Below are positions 1-5,590 of a stretch of DNA of 10,199 bases, in pieces. Below the pieces are notes generated by a model. It was not told the DNA's origin, did not search any database, and was given only the letters and a program-made list of their open reading frames with translations. This DNA is from Melioribacter sp. (lineage in GTDB: Bacteria; Bacteroidota; Ignavibacteria; Ignavibacteriales; Melioribacteraceae): assembly GCA_016841125.1 (NCBI GenBank), contig JAENZU010000082.1:1-10199 (forward strand). Reading direction: 5' to 3'. The position numbers and the translations under genes were made by a program. How positions within the stretch are numbered: position 1 is the stretch's first letter; each line of letters begins with the position of its first letter.

Positions 1-13
1 ATGGTTATTCAAT

Positions 14-35
14 TATTCTCACAATATTCTCACAA
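14..35. repeat. 11-bp perfect tandem repeat (TATTCTCACAA x2)
   Basis: TATTCTCACAA occurs twice head to tail with no gap, about 140 bp from the tmRNA-like remnant. It could be integrase arm-type sites, an operator or a chance AT-rich duplication; the sequence does not decide. The same bases read in frame 1 as a short peptide ending at a TAA near 46, so they might also be the tail of a gene entering from the left. Confidence 0.45.
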
Positions 36-175
36 AATATTGCTATAATAATCGATTTTTTTTAGATAATAATAGATATTGAAATTTTTATAAAAAACTG
101 TAAAATATTATATTATAATAACTTAGGTTACCGTGGAAGGATTTAGATAAACATTAAAAGATAGCATAATATTGA

Positions 176-201
176 TGGGGTGACTCCCGCCACCTCCACT
201 A
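176..201 (+). other. Remnant of a tmRNA (ssrA) 3' end; putative integration site
   Basis: The bases GACTCCCGCC-ACCTCCA-CTA match the 3' end of a bacterial tmRNA: the 3' strand of the T stem (CCCGC), a 7-base acceptor strand (CACCTCC), discriminator A and a CCA-like end (here CTA). The 5' side of the T arm is degraded (GATGGGG instead of a GGCGGGTTC-type arm), and nothing upstream to position 1 looks like the tmRNA body or tag reading frame. This is the pattern of an att half-site left when an element integrates into the 3' end of ssrA. The true ssrA would lie elsewhere. A tRNA with a GGAGGTG-type acceptor is an alternative source. Recognition is from memory of tmRNA ends, not from an alignment. 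Confidence 0.45.
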
Positions 202-260
202 AAGTCCTTATAAAACAATAACTTACGGATATTTCTCACGGTATTCTTATTGCCCAGAAA

Positions 261-280
261 AATTTATATTATCATAAATT
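261..280 (-). terminator. Possible weak terminator after vapC
   Basis: A perfect 7-bp inverted repeat (AATTTAT, 6-base loop, ATAAATT) lies 18 bp past the vapC stop and is followed on the minus strand by a run of T. The stem has no G:C pairs, so it would be weak; the alternative is ordinary AT-rich sequence. Confidence 0.22.
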
Positions 281-297
281 GTAAATTGCGCGTTTTA

Positions 298-699
298 TTA
301 ACTAACCCAATTTTCAACTTTTAATTTTGAAACTCTTTTAAATTCTTTCTGATTATTTGTTACTATAACCAAATTATTATACAAGGCAATTGATGCAATA
401 AGCATATCCATTGAACCAATAATAAGTCCAGAATTTTCTAATTCATATCGAATTTTTCCGTAAACCAAAGCACTTTCGGAATTAAAATTTACAATTTCAA
501 AAGGTTGTAAGAATTCGTTGAGCGCAGATCTGTTCTCTTTCTGTTTTTTGCTTTTATCAACGCCATACCAAAGTTCAGCAACCGTAATTGAAGATATTCC
601 AATATCGAGAGGGGAATGGCGATTGAACTTCTTGATCAGTTTTTTGTCATTTTGTTTTATCAGATAGATACAGATATTTGTGTCGAGTAGATATTTCAT
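298..699 (-). CDS. vapC: VapC-type PIN-domain ribonuclease toxin
   Basis: 133 residues, the usual length for a VapC toxin. The protein is a single PIN domain: it opens with the classic MKYLLDTNICIYL with acidic D6, has E42 in the VAELWYG motif, D98 in GSMDMLIAS and E119 in TNNQKEF, i.e. the four acidic positions that bind metal in PIN nucleases. VapC toxins are Mg-dependent endoribonucleases, usually cutting a tRNA or rRNA; which RNA this one cuts cannot be told. It follows the antitoxin gene directly: the vapB stop TAA and the vapC ATG share one base (TAATG), which indicates translational coupling. The C-terminal 'RVSKLKVENWVS' is also typical of the family. All catalytic residues are present, so it looks intact. 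Confidence 0.93.
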   Translation of the reverse strand: MKYLLDTNICIYLIKQNDKKLIKKFNRHSPLDIGISSITVAELWYGVDKSKKQKENRSALNEFLQPFEIVNFNSESALVYGKIRYELENSGLIIGSMDMLIASIALYNNLVIVTNNQKEFKRVSKLKVENWVS

Positions 700-926
700 T
701 ACAGCATCTCTCGATTGTCAAGTTTTGGCTGCTCTCGCTTTTCCATAAAATCATCAGAAAATTTGTTCAAACTATCGAACATAGTTTGCCACGAAGATTT
801 TTGAGGGAGAATTATAAGTGCATTCCCAATCTTTTTTATAAATACTTCATCACCAGAAAATCTATAATCTTTAGGCAGTCGTATAGCTTGACTATTACCG
901 CTTTTAAATATTTTTGTTTTGATCAT
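699..926 (-). CDS. vapB: VapB antitoxin with AbrB/MazE-type DNA-binding domain
   Basis: 75 residues. Residues 1-45 (TKIFKSGNSQAIRLPKDYRF...EVFIKKIGNALIILP) form a swapped-hairpin AbrB/MazE-like DNA-binding domain, the type commonly paired with this class of VapC. The C-terminal part (WQTMFDSLNKFSDDFMEKREQP) is the expected toxin-binding tail, which wraps the PIN domain and blocks its active site. As first gene of the operon it should also repress its own promoter together with VapC; the palindrome at 937-957, 10 bp upstream of the start codon, is the likely target. No good Shine-Dalgarno sequence is seen before the ATG (GAGTTAAAAG), which is usual in this phylum. It overlaps vapC by one base. 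Confidence 0.92.
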   Translation of the reverse strand: MIKTKIFKSGNSQAIRLPKDYRFSGDEVFIKKIGNALIILPQKSSWQTMFDSLNKFSDDFMEKREQPKLDNREML

Positions 927-936
927 CTTTTAACTC

Positions 937-957
937 GTATATATTTAATGTATATAC
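937..957. promoter_or_regulatory. Palindromic operator of vapBC
   Basis: GTATATA and TATATAC form a perfect 7-bp inverted repeat with a 7-base spacer, ending 10 bp before the vapB start codon. It abuts the -10 box at 958-963 and so covers the predicted transcription start. VapB antitoxins of the AbrB class bind palindromes at this place to repress their operon; binding here is inferred. Confidence 0.6.
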
Positions 958-986
958 ATAATAATTTTTTATTTAATTACATTCAA
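958..986 (-). promoter_or_regulatory. vapBC promoter (-35 TTGAAT, 17 bp, -10 TATTAT)
   Basis: On the minus strand TTGAAT (986-981) is followed after exactly 17 bases by TATTAT (963-958), matching the sigma-70 hexamers at 4/6 and 5/6. The start would fall near 951, giving a leader of about 25 bases to the vapB ATG. AT-rich DNA gives chance matches, but the spacing and the adjoining operator support it. Confidence 0.5.
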
Positions 987-1036
987 TAGCAAAAACAGAA
1001 TTTTCTCAACCCTGCATCTGTGTTTGATTTTCGAAC

Positions 1037-2389
1037 TTACAATAAATCTTTTAACTCATTTACCGTTAAAGGTTTGCCGATAATTTTTTTCTGCGCGTCC
1101 AATAAAAACATTGTCGGCGTTGCATAGATGTAGTAATCTTGTGCCGCTTTGCTGTTCCAACCTTTTAGGTCGGATAAATTCAACCAATTAAGATTGTTAT
1201 CTTCAATAAATTTTAGCCACTCTTCTTTTTTCTCATCGAGTGAAATTGCAAGTACTTCGAAATCCTTTCTATTATCATAAATTTTTGAAATTTCAGGTAC
1301 AATCTCTTTGCAGTGCGGACACCAGCTTGCATAAAATATAAGCAGAATCTTATTCGAAATGATTTTGTCTAATTCATATAATTGTCCCTTTTCATTGGGC
1401 ATGGAAATGCTGGGCGCTTTTGTTCCAATCGATAATAGTTTGCTTTGGTTGATGCGGTTTTCTATTGAATTTTCGGTGGATTCATCCAAACAGAGATCAT
1501 CTTTTATCACATAATTTTCGATTATGAAATCGACAAGTTTATCGAACCCGAACTGCTTGAACCCGTTAATCAAATAATCAGCTATGTGCTGATATACCAA
1601 TTGATGCGCACTCGCTTTGGTCAATAATGTATCGACCGCTTTCATGAATTCTTTCTCAAGAATTTCTTTGGAGAAATTTGGATTTCGATAGTAGGTTAAA
1701 TACTCAATGGATTTATTTGTAAAACAGTCTGAGTAAATTAAACCAGCGTCACTGAAATCAACATTATCGAGCGCATGTGCTTTTAAATACTTAATCTGTT
1801 CATCTAATGAAAGAGATACATCGATCACGGGAAGCTGAGTAGAACGAATGTATCTTGAAATAAATGAACCGGGTAATTTAATTGGTGCTCGAGTAATAAA
1901 ATTCCAATACTCATTTTGAATTTGATAAACTTTTTCAATCGTCGAATTATAGTAGGGGTCATCTTTAGGATAATTTGCAATTACAAATTGTAGGATATCG
2001 GTTTTGGTTTTATAAATTTTATTCAAGTTGATAAAATCATAATACAAACGATTGCTTTCGGATTTTACAACTTTTATGCTGTCTAAATTATTCACATGAG
2101 TTTCAAGTTCGATGTCGTTGCCGTCATAAATAAAATTGAATCCCATATTTTTATTGAAAGTGATCCGGTACAATCCCGTGATAGATTTGGTTTTATCAAA
2201 ACTGTAAGAAAAAAGACTATTAGTTGAAGCGATTGAATCAACGAATGCTGATTTTTCACCGCTGATTGAATATAATGCTGCAGTACTGGATTGCAACCCA
2301 TCAACATGCAATTTTAATTGCTGCGAGTATAGAAGGGTACAGGTAATAAACGCTGTGATAAATGATAAGAGTATTTTGGTTTTAGTCAT
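1037..2389 (-). CDS. Secreted TlpA-like thioredoxin-fold protein
   Basis: 450 residues from the chosen start. Residues 1-23 (MTKTKILLSFITAFITCTLLYSQ) form a signal peptide. Residues 24-120 are a beta-rich region like the N-terminal domain seen before TlpA domains in Bacteroidota (DUF4369-like; fold assignment is inference), and 120-310 is a helical linker with no domain I recognise. Residues 321-450 are a TlpA/AhpC-TSA thioredoxin domain: KAPSISMPNEKG, the redox pair C357-P-H-C360 in FYASWCPHCKEIVP, and the cis-proline P425 in ATPTMFLLD. It should act outside the cytoplasmic membrane as a thiol-disulfide oxidoreductase, probably a reductase; the substrate is unknown. The reading frame is open for 55 more codons upstream to 2554, but that part crosses hairpin repeats (2470-2531) and precedes the signal peptide, so ATG at 2389 is preferred. 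No clear ribosome binding site is seen. Confidence 0.85.
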   Translation of the reverse strand: MTKTKILLSFITAFITCTLLYSQQLKLHVDGLQSSTAALYSISGEKSAFVDSIASTNSLFSYSFDKTKSITGLYRITFNKNMGFNFIYDGNDIELETHVNNLDSIKVVKSESNRLYYDFINLNKIYKTKTDILQFVIANYPKDDPYYNSTIEKVYQIQNEYWNFITRAPIKLPGSFISRYIRSTQLPVIDVSLSLDEQIKYLKAHALDNVDFSDAGLIYSDCFTNKSIEYLTYYRNPNFSKEILEKEFMKAVDTLLTKASAHQLVYQHIADYLINGFKQFGFDKLVDFIIENYVIKDDLCLDESTENSIENRINQSKLLSIGTKAPSISMPNEKGQLYELDKIISNKILLIFYASWCPHCKEIVPEISKIYDNRKDFEVLAISLDEKKEEWLKFIEDNNLNWLNLSDLKGWNSKAAQDYYIYATPTMFLLDAQKKIIGKPLTVNELKDLL

Positions 2390-2469
2390 TGGATAGTTTT
2401 CTAATTTTTTAAAAATAGAATTTAGTAAAAATTTGAATCTGTTGTTTGATTGGATTCTATTATGATTCT

Positions 2470-2503
2470 CGGAAAAGTTTCCTTTCCGAAAGTTGCACTT
2501 TCG
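2470..2503. repeat. Two overlapping small hairpins next to cassette A
   Basis: CGAAAGT-TGC-ACTTTCG (2487-2503) is a perfect 7-bp stem with a 3-base loop, the same architecture as the hairpins of the cassettes but with an unrelated stem sequence. Just before it, CGGAAA (2470-2475) pairs with TTTCCG (2483-2488); the two structures share two bases. They lie 80-120 bp upstream of the start codon of the TlpA-like gene, probably in its leader. Confidence 0.6.
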
Positions 2504-2514
2504 CCGATTGAATT

Positions 2515-2685
2515 CGACTGCTCCGCAGTCGTGACTTGCACTCATCTGATTCATTGTTATTATACTTTGACTACTTCGTAGTCATAAAAATTAGAATTGG
2601 TTCAGATCTTTTCAACTGCGAAGCAGTTAAATAATAATAAATAATAACGGGATGCAAGGTCGCTCAAACAACCCCAACGGGGTTG
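2515..2685. repeat. Hairpin cassette A (four hairpins)
   Basis: Four perfect hairpins: h1 CGACTGC-TCC-GCAGTCG (2515-2531), h2 TGACTAC-TTC-GTAGTCA (2568-2584), h3 AACTGC-GAA-GCAGTT (2614-2628) and h4 CAACCCC-AAC-GGGGTTG (2669-2685). h1-h3 are variants of ACTRC-NNN-GYAGT; h4 is different. The linkers are AT-rich. Order, spacing and much of the linker sequence recur in cassette C: TTATTATACTTTGA before h2, and a 28-bp identical stretch 2601-2628 = 3454-3481. h4 ends 3 bp from the transposase stop codon. The structures resemble the REP palindromes that accompany RAYT transposases. Confidence 0.85.
2666..2685 (-). terminator. Hairpin h4 of cassette A as terminator of the transposase gene
   Basis: On the minus strand the transposase stop (2689-2691) is followed after 3 bases by CAACCCC-GTT-GGGGTTG and then TTTG. 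The stem is strong but the T run is short, so termination may be partial. Confidence 0.35.
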
Positions 2686-2688
2686 AAG

Positions 2689-3135
2689 TCATTCCAAATA
2701 TTTAGGCTTATATTCAATTTTAAAATCATCCAACAATTTTTTGTATTCCTCTGTAAATGACATTGCCTTATGATGTTCTTTTTGGTTTTTTATATAATGC
2801 ATCAAATTTTCTTTTGCGTCAATTGAATAAGTAAAAGCACCGTAACCGATTTGCCAGCTTTTAAATTTCGGGAACCACTTTTCCTCTTTTATTTTTAAGC
2901 TTGAAGAAATCTTTATATCTTTAATAAGGTCTGCGAGAGCAATAGATGGATGAAGGTGTGTTAAAATATGAATGTGATCCTGAGTACCGTTTACTTGATA
3001 CAAATGACACTTTTTATTCTTAATCACTCCCCAAATATATTTGAAGAGTTCTTGTTCATTTTCCGGTCTTATCGTATGTTCTCGATATTTTGTTGAGAAT
3101 ACTATTTGATATAATATTTGGGTGTATGTTGACAT
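2689..3135 (-). CDS. Y1 (HUH) transposase, RAYT/IS200-like
   Basis: 148 residues from the chosen start. It is a single Y1-transposase domain: MSTYTQILYQIVFSTKYRE at the N-terminus, the HUH metal-binding motif H54-I-H56 in TQDHIHILTH, the WQIGYGAFTYS segment, and catalytic Y114 with Q118 in the helix LMHYIKNQKEHH. Such enzymes cut and join single-stranded DNA at hairpins through a phosphotyrosine bond. The tail (SFTEEYKKLLDDFKIEY) is typical of a stand-alone IS200-like/RAYT group common in Bacteroidota and Chlorobi. ATG at 3135 is preferred over 3156: the seven extra residues (MKKGGGN) are simply the translated Shine-Dalgarno sequence GGTGGAGGG. All key residues are present, so the enzyme looks active. 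Hairpin cassettes flank it on both sides. Confidence 0.88.
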   Translation of the reverse strand: MSTYTQILYQIVFSTKYREHTIRPENEQELFKYIWGVIKNKKCHLYQVNGTQDHIHILTHLHPSIALADLIKDIKISSSLKIKEEKWFPKFKSWQIGYGAFTYSIDAKENLMHYIKNQKEHHKAMSFTEEYKKLLDDFKIEYKPKYLE

Positions 3136-3138
3136 ATT

Positions 3139-3147
3139 CCCTCCACC
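3139..3147 (-). promoter_or_regulatory. Strong ribosome binding site of the transposase gene
   Basis: GGTGGAGGG on the minus strand places GGAGG 4 bases before ATG 3135. It decides the start and stands out, because most other minus-strand genes here lack such a site. Confidence 0.7.
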
Positions 3148-3225
3148 TTTCTTCACGTAAATTTTATTGTAATGCTTTTATAAAATAAAAATTTTGCAGA
3201 AAGAAAGATATCTAAAAATATTTTT

Positions 3226-3335
3226 CGACTGCGTTGCAGTCGTGCCTTCCCACCATCGGATTTAGTGTTATTATTATTATACTTTGACTACTTCGTAGTC
3301 ACAAAAATAAAACTGTGTCAAATCTTTCTCAGAAG
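3226..3335. repeat. Hairpin cassette B (partial, third hairpin decayed)
   Basis: h1 CGACTGC-GTT-GCAGTCG (3226-3242) and h2 TGACTAC-TTC-GTAGTCA (3285-3301) are perfect, and TTATTATACTTTGA precedes h2 as in cassettes A and C. The following bases (about 3311-3335) still resemble the linker before h3, but the hairpin itself is no longer palindromic, and h4 is absent. It lies upstream of the transposase start. Confidence 0.75.
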
Positions 3336-3372
3336 TGTTTTTTCCTAATTTGTACTTACCCTTATCAAAATA

Positions 3373-3534
3373 CGACTGAGTTGCAGTCGCTGATTAGACC
3401 ATAAAATTGTTTATTATACTTTGATTACTTCGTAGTCCAAAAATTATAATTGTTTCAGATCTTTTCAACTGCGAAGCAGTTTAATAATAATAACAACCGA
3501 ATGTAAGGCGGGTAAAACAACCCCAACGGGGTTG
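3373..3534. repeat. Hairpin cassette C (four hairpins)
   Basis: h1 CGACTGA-GTT-GCAGTCG (3373-3389, one mismatch next to the loop), h2 GATTAC-TTC-GTAGTC (3423-3437, one T:G position, tolerated in RNA), h3 AACTGC-GAA-GCAGTT (3467-3481) and h4 CAACCCC-AAC-GGGGTTG (3518-3534). Same order as cassette A, with identical h3 and h4. Together with cassette B it fills the gene-free stretch 3157-3542, in which I see no coding sequence. Confidence 0.85.
3514..3534 (-). terminator. Hairpin h4 of cassette C as terminator of the two-component operon
   Basis: Eight bases after the response-regulator stop codon, the minus strand reads CAACCCC-GTT-GGGGTTG followed by TTTT. A 7-bp stem with four G:C pairs at its loop end and a T run has the form of an intrinsic terminator. 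Confidence 0.45.
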
Positions 3535-3542
3535 AACAGAGC

Positions 3543-4271
3543 TTAGCTAAACCTATCCCTCAGTTTTGAGGAATACCGCCGGCTAATTGTAAACGGCTCT
3601 TTTATTGATTTGAGATAAACGCGGTAGGAATTATTAAACCACTCTTCAAAATTTTCAATAGAATCTAAATTGATGATGGTTGAGCGGTGAATACGAACAA
3701 ATAATTTTTCCGGAAGCCTGAATTCCCACTCTTTTAATGATTTTAGTGTTACACCTTTTATACCATTGCTAGTATGAATTTCGGTATAATCACCAGCAGC
3801 AGATATACAAATAATTGAGCTTACTTTAATAAATTGAAGTTTATTATTTATTGCCAGAAGCAATCTATCTTCTTCAACAAGTTTTTTAGTTCCATCATTG
3901 GTTTCTCTATCAACCGACTTTAACCGATCAATAGCTTCTTTCATTCGTTTGGGGTTCACCGGTTTAAGTAGATAATCCAATGCATTTACATCAAATGCAC
4001 GGATAGCATATTCATCGAAGGCAGTAACAAAAATTATTCTGGTTTCAATCGGAATGCTGTCAATTAAATCAAATCCCGATTCGCCCGGCATTTGAATATC
4101 TAGAAATATTACATCCGGCTCAGTCTCTATTATTAACTTTTGCGCTATTGATACTTCAGAAGCTTCACCTGCAATTGTGATTTCGGGGAAATCAGCAAGC
4201 ATAGATATTAACTCTTTGCGTGCAAGTCTCTCGTCATCAACTATTAATGCTTTATAATTATTTTGTGACAT
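3543..4271 (-). CDS. LytTR-family two-component response regulator
   Basis: 242 residues. Residues 6-120 are a receiver domain with acidic pair D12/D13 (VDDE), phospho-acceptor D58 in FLDIQMPG, T83 in FVTAFDEYA and K103 in YLLKPV. After a short linker, residues 140-240 form a LytTR DNA-binding domain (FIKVSSIICISAAGDYTEIHT ... FVRIHRSTIINLDSI ... RRYSSKLRDRF). Phosphorylation by the kinase encoded just upstream should promote dimerisation and binding to direct repeats; three fitting repeats lie at 5444-5497. The ATG shares one base with the kinase stop (TAATG), so the two are translated from one message. Length and motifs are normal for the AlgR/AgrA/LytR class. The hairpin after the gene probably ends the transcript. 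Confidence 0.94.
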   Translation of the reverse strand: MSQNNYKALIVDDERLARKELISMLADFPEITIAGEASEVSIAQKLIIETEPDVIFLDIQMPGESGFDLIDSIPIETRIIFVTAFDEYAIRAFDVNALDYLLKPVNPKRMKEAIDRLKSVDRETNDGTKKLVEEDRLLLAINNKLQFIKVSSIICISAAGDYTEIHTSNGIKGVTLKSLKEWEFRLPEKLFVRIHRSTIINLDSIENFEEWFNNSYRVYLKSIKEPFTISRRYSSKLRDRFS

Positions 4272-5332
4272 TAATTCTTTATCTCAATTTTTACACATAC
4301 TTGCGATTCACCTTTATCAATGATTAGTTTATGCTTTTCGGGGAAGGCATTTTCAAGTCTGCGTCTAACGTTGTTAAGACCGGTACCGGTACTTCCGGAG
4401 TTTTTATTTTCATCAGACTCACGCTCAATCCACCTACCCGAGTTGCAAATTCCAACCGCAAAAACATCATCAATAACCTTGGCACTGATCGATATCCGTA
4501 AAGGCTTTGAACTGGTTTTCATCCCGTACTTAATTGCATTTTCAATTATTGGGTGAATCAAAAAACTCAGTACCGGATAATTTTCCGCCGAAGGATCGAT
4601 ATCATATTCAACCGCTAAATTTTCTTCGTACCGGGTCTGTTCAATTGCAAGGTAATGTTTCATTGCATCAAGTTCATCTTTGAAAGGAACATCAGCATAA
4701 TTCTTACTGATCAATGAATATCGCAAAAATTCCGCTAGCTCGGTGATCATGCCCTTTGCTCTATTCTTATCTTCCTCAACTAAAGCACGAATTGAATTAA
4801 GCGAATTAAAAAGAAAATGAGGATTGAGCTGATACCTAAGCATCTGTAATTGAGCGCTCTGTGCAAGAGCGTTAGCCTGCTCGGTTTTATTTCGCTGCAA
4901 TTGAAAGTCGAACCAGAATTTGATACCGAAATAGAGGGAACTCCATGCAACAAAGACAAAAGTGTTTGACCAGATGTGACTAACGTAATTCGAAAAATTT
5001 AAATTTTCCAAAACCGTTGAATAGGCTCCGACAGAATATGTTAAACCTATATCTGCCCAGAACCAAATATTTGCAAATAGAAATGATGCAATAATTATGA
5101 TAAGAAGAATTTGCGGAATTGATCGAATGTCATAATTTAATTTTTTGTATAGATACCTAAGTGTTAGTGATACTGCAAACCCGGTAACGTAAGAAGCAGC
5201 GATTGATGCCATCCTGGAGAGATCATTTAGGTATTCTCTGTAATAAAGTAGTTGGTAGATTAAATAAAATACAACCCAGCCTGAAATTTGTAGTATCCAA
5301 AAGAGACGATCTTTAGTAATTGATTTTTTCAT
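4271..5332 (-). CDS. LytS/YehU-type sensor histidine kinase
   Basis: 353 residues. Four membrane helices (about residues 10-31, 41-62, 72-96 and 117-141) with very short loops make up the sensor part; there is no extracytoplasmic domain, so the signal is probably sensed in or at the membrane. A short coiled stretch (143-165) leads to the His_kinase domain with phospho-acceptor H172 in YQLNPHFLFNSLNS. The ATPase domain has the N box around N265 (HPIIENAIKYG) and a G box GTGLNNVRRRL (316-326). This is the class that pairs with LytTR regulators, and such a regulator follows with a one-base overlap. The signal cannot be named. No strong Shine-Dalgarno sequence is seen before the ATG. Confidence 0.93.
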   Translation of the reverse strand: MKKSITKDRLFWILQISGWVVFYLIYQLLYYREYLNDLSRMASIAASYVTGFAVSLTLRYLYKKLNYDIRSIPQILLIIIIASFLFANIWFWADIGLTYSVGAYSTVLENLNFSNYVSHIWSNTFVFVAWSSLYFGIKFWFDFQLQRNKTEQANALAQSAQLQMLRYQLNPHFLFNSLNSIRALVEEDKNRAKGMITELAEFLRYSLISKNYADVPFKDELDAMKHYLAIEQTRYEENLAVEYDIDPSAENYPVLSFLIHPIIENAIKYGMKTSSKPLRISISAKVIDDVFAVGICNSGRWIERESDENKNSGSTGTGLNNVRRRLENAFPEKHKLIIDKGESQVCVKIEIKN

Positions 5333-5346
5333 AAAATATCTCGTTC

Positions 5347-5354
5347 CAAATATA
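5347..5354 (-). promoter_or_regulatory. Possible promoter -7 element of the kinase operon (TATATTTG)
   Basis: TATATTTG on the minus strand matches the Bacteroidota promoter element TAnnTTTG and lies 14 bases before the kinase ATG. No convincing -33 element (only a T-rich run about 19 bases upstream) is present and the leader would be only about 8 bases, so this is weak. Confidence 0.3.
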
Positions 5355-5443
5355 AACCATTTTCTTTTTATTTAAAATACGCAGCGGATGAGCGGTCGTA
5401 CATATCGATAAGTGGTTTGAGAATTAAAAATGACTGCTGCTGC

Positions 5444-5497
5444 CCGTTTGTTCTCCCTACCAATCCGTTTAACGAATTACTTACCCGTTAGTCGAAT
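5444..5497 (+). promoter_or_regulatory. Three direct repeats, candidate LytTR binding sites
   Basis: CCGTTTGTTCTCC (5444), CCGTTTAACGAAT (5465) and CCGTTAGTCGAAT (5485) start 21 and 20 bp apart, about two helical turns each. The second and third agree at 10 of 13 positions. Around CCGTT each fits, at about 8 of 9 positions, the loose LytTR target pattern [TA][AC][CA]GTTN[AG][TG] (from memory), allowing for one base off. They lie between the divergent kinase operon (112 bp from its ATG) and the T9SS cargo gene (94 bp from its ATG). Direction of control is unknown. Confidence 0.5.
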
Positions 5498-5581
5498 CAG
5501 TCTTCACAATAAAGAATTTAGTTGCTTAATTGACATCAGAAAAATTTTACTTCCCAGGGGGGAGGAAAGAAAATAAATTAC

Positions 5582-5586
5582 GGAGG
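5582..5586 (+). promoter_or_regulatory. Ribosome binding site GGAGG of the T9SS cargo gene
   Basis: GGAGG stands 4 bases before ATG 5591 and fixes the start. A second purine-rich site, GGGGGGAGG at 5557-5565, lies 17 bases further upstream with no start codon behind it. A TTGACA at 5530-5535 has no good -10 at the right distance. Confidence 0.65.
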
Positions 5587-5590
5587 AATT

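Larger units (their letters stand above)
2515..3534 (-). mobile_element. REPtron-like unit: RAYT/IS200-like transposase with flanking hairpin cassettes
   Basis: A single Y1 transposase gene (2689-3135) is flanked on one side by cassette A and on the other by cassettes B (partial) and C, all in the same orientation. No tnpB, no long terminal inverted repeats and no clear target-site duplication are seen, which is expected for this class. The outer borders are set by the outermost hairpins and are therefore approximate; the unit that actually moves could be the transposase with one cassette, or only a hairpin pair. RAYT genes with REP/BIME palindromes are known in other bacteria; that this belongs to the same phenomenon is inference. 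Confidence 0.6.

Noticed and set aside
678..989. A 103-codon plus-strand frame opposite vapB/vapC.
   Set aside because: It overlaps two well-supported genes on the other strand and its product has no domain-like pattern.
2569..2583. GTAG within h2 as the tetranucleotide that RAYT enzymes recognise beside REP hairpins.
   Set aside because: Here GTAG is inside the stem and appears on both strands as part of the palindrome; it is not a flanking motif, so the match has little weight.
2515..3534. The regularly spaced hairpins as a CRISPR array.
   Set aside because: Repeats are not identical, spacing is uneven, linkers are conserved between cassettes and not unique spacers, and no cas gene is present.
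5530..5535. TTGACA upstream of the T9SS cargo gene as a sigma-70 -35 box.
   Set aside because: At 16-18 bp downstream the sequence is CCCAGG-like, with no acceptable -10; kept only as a remark.
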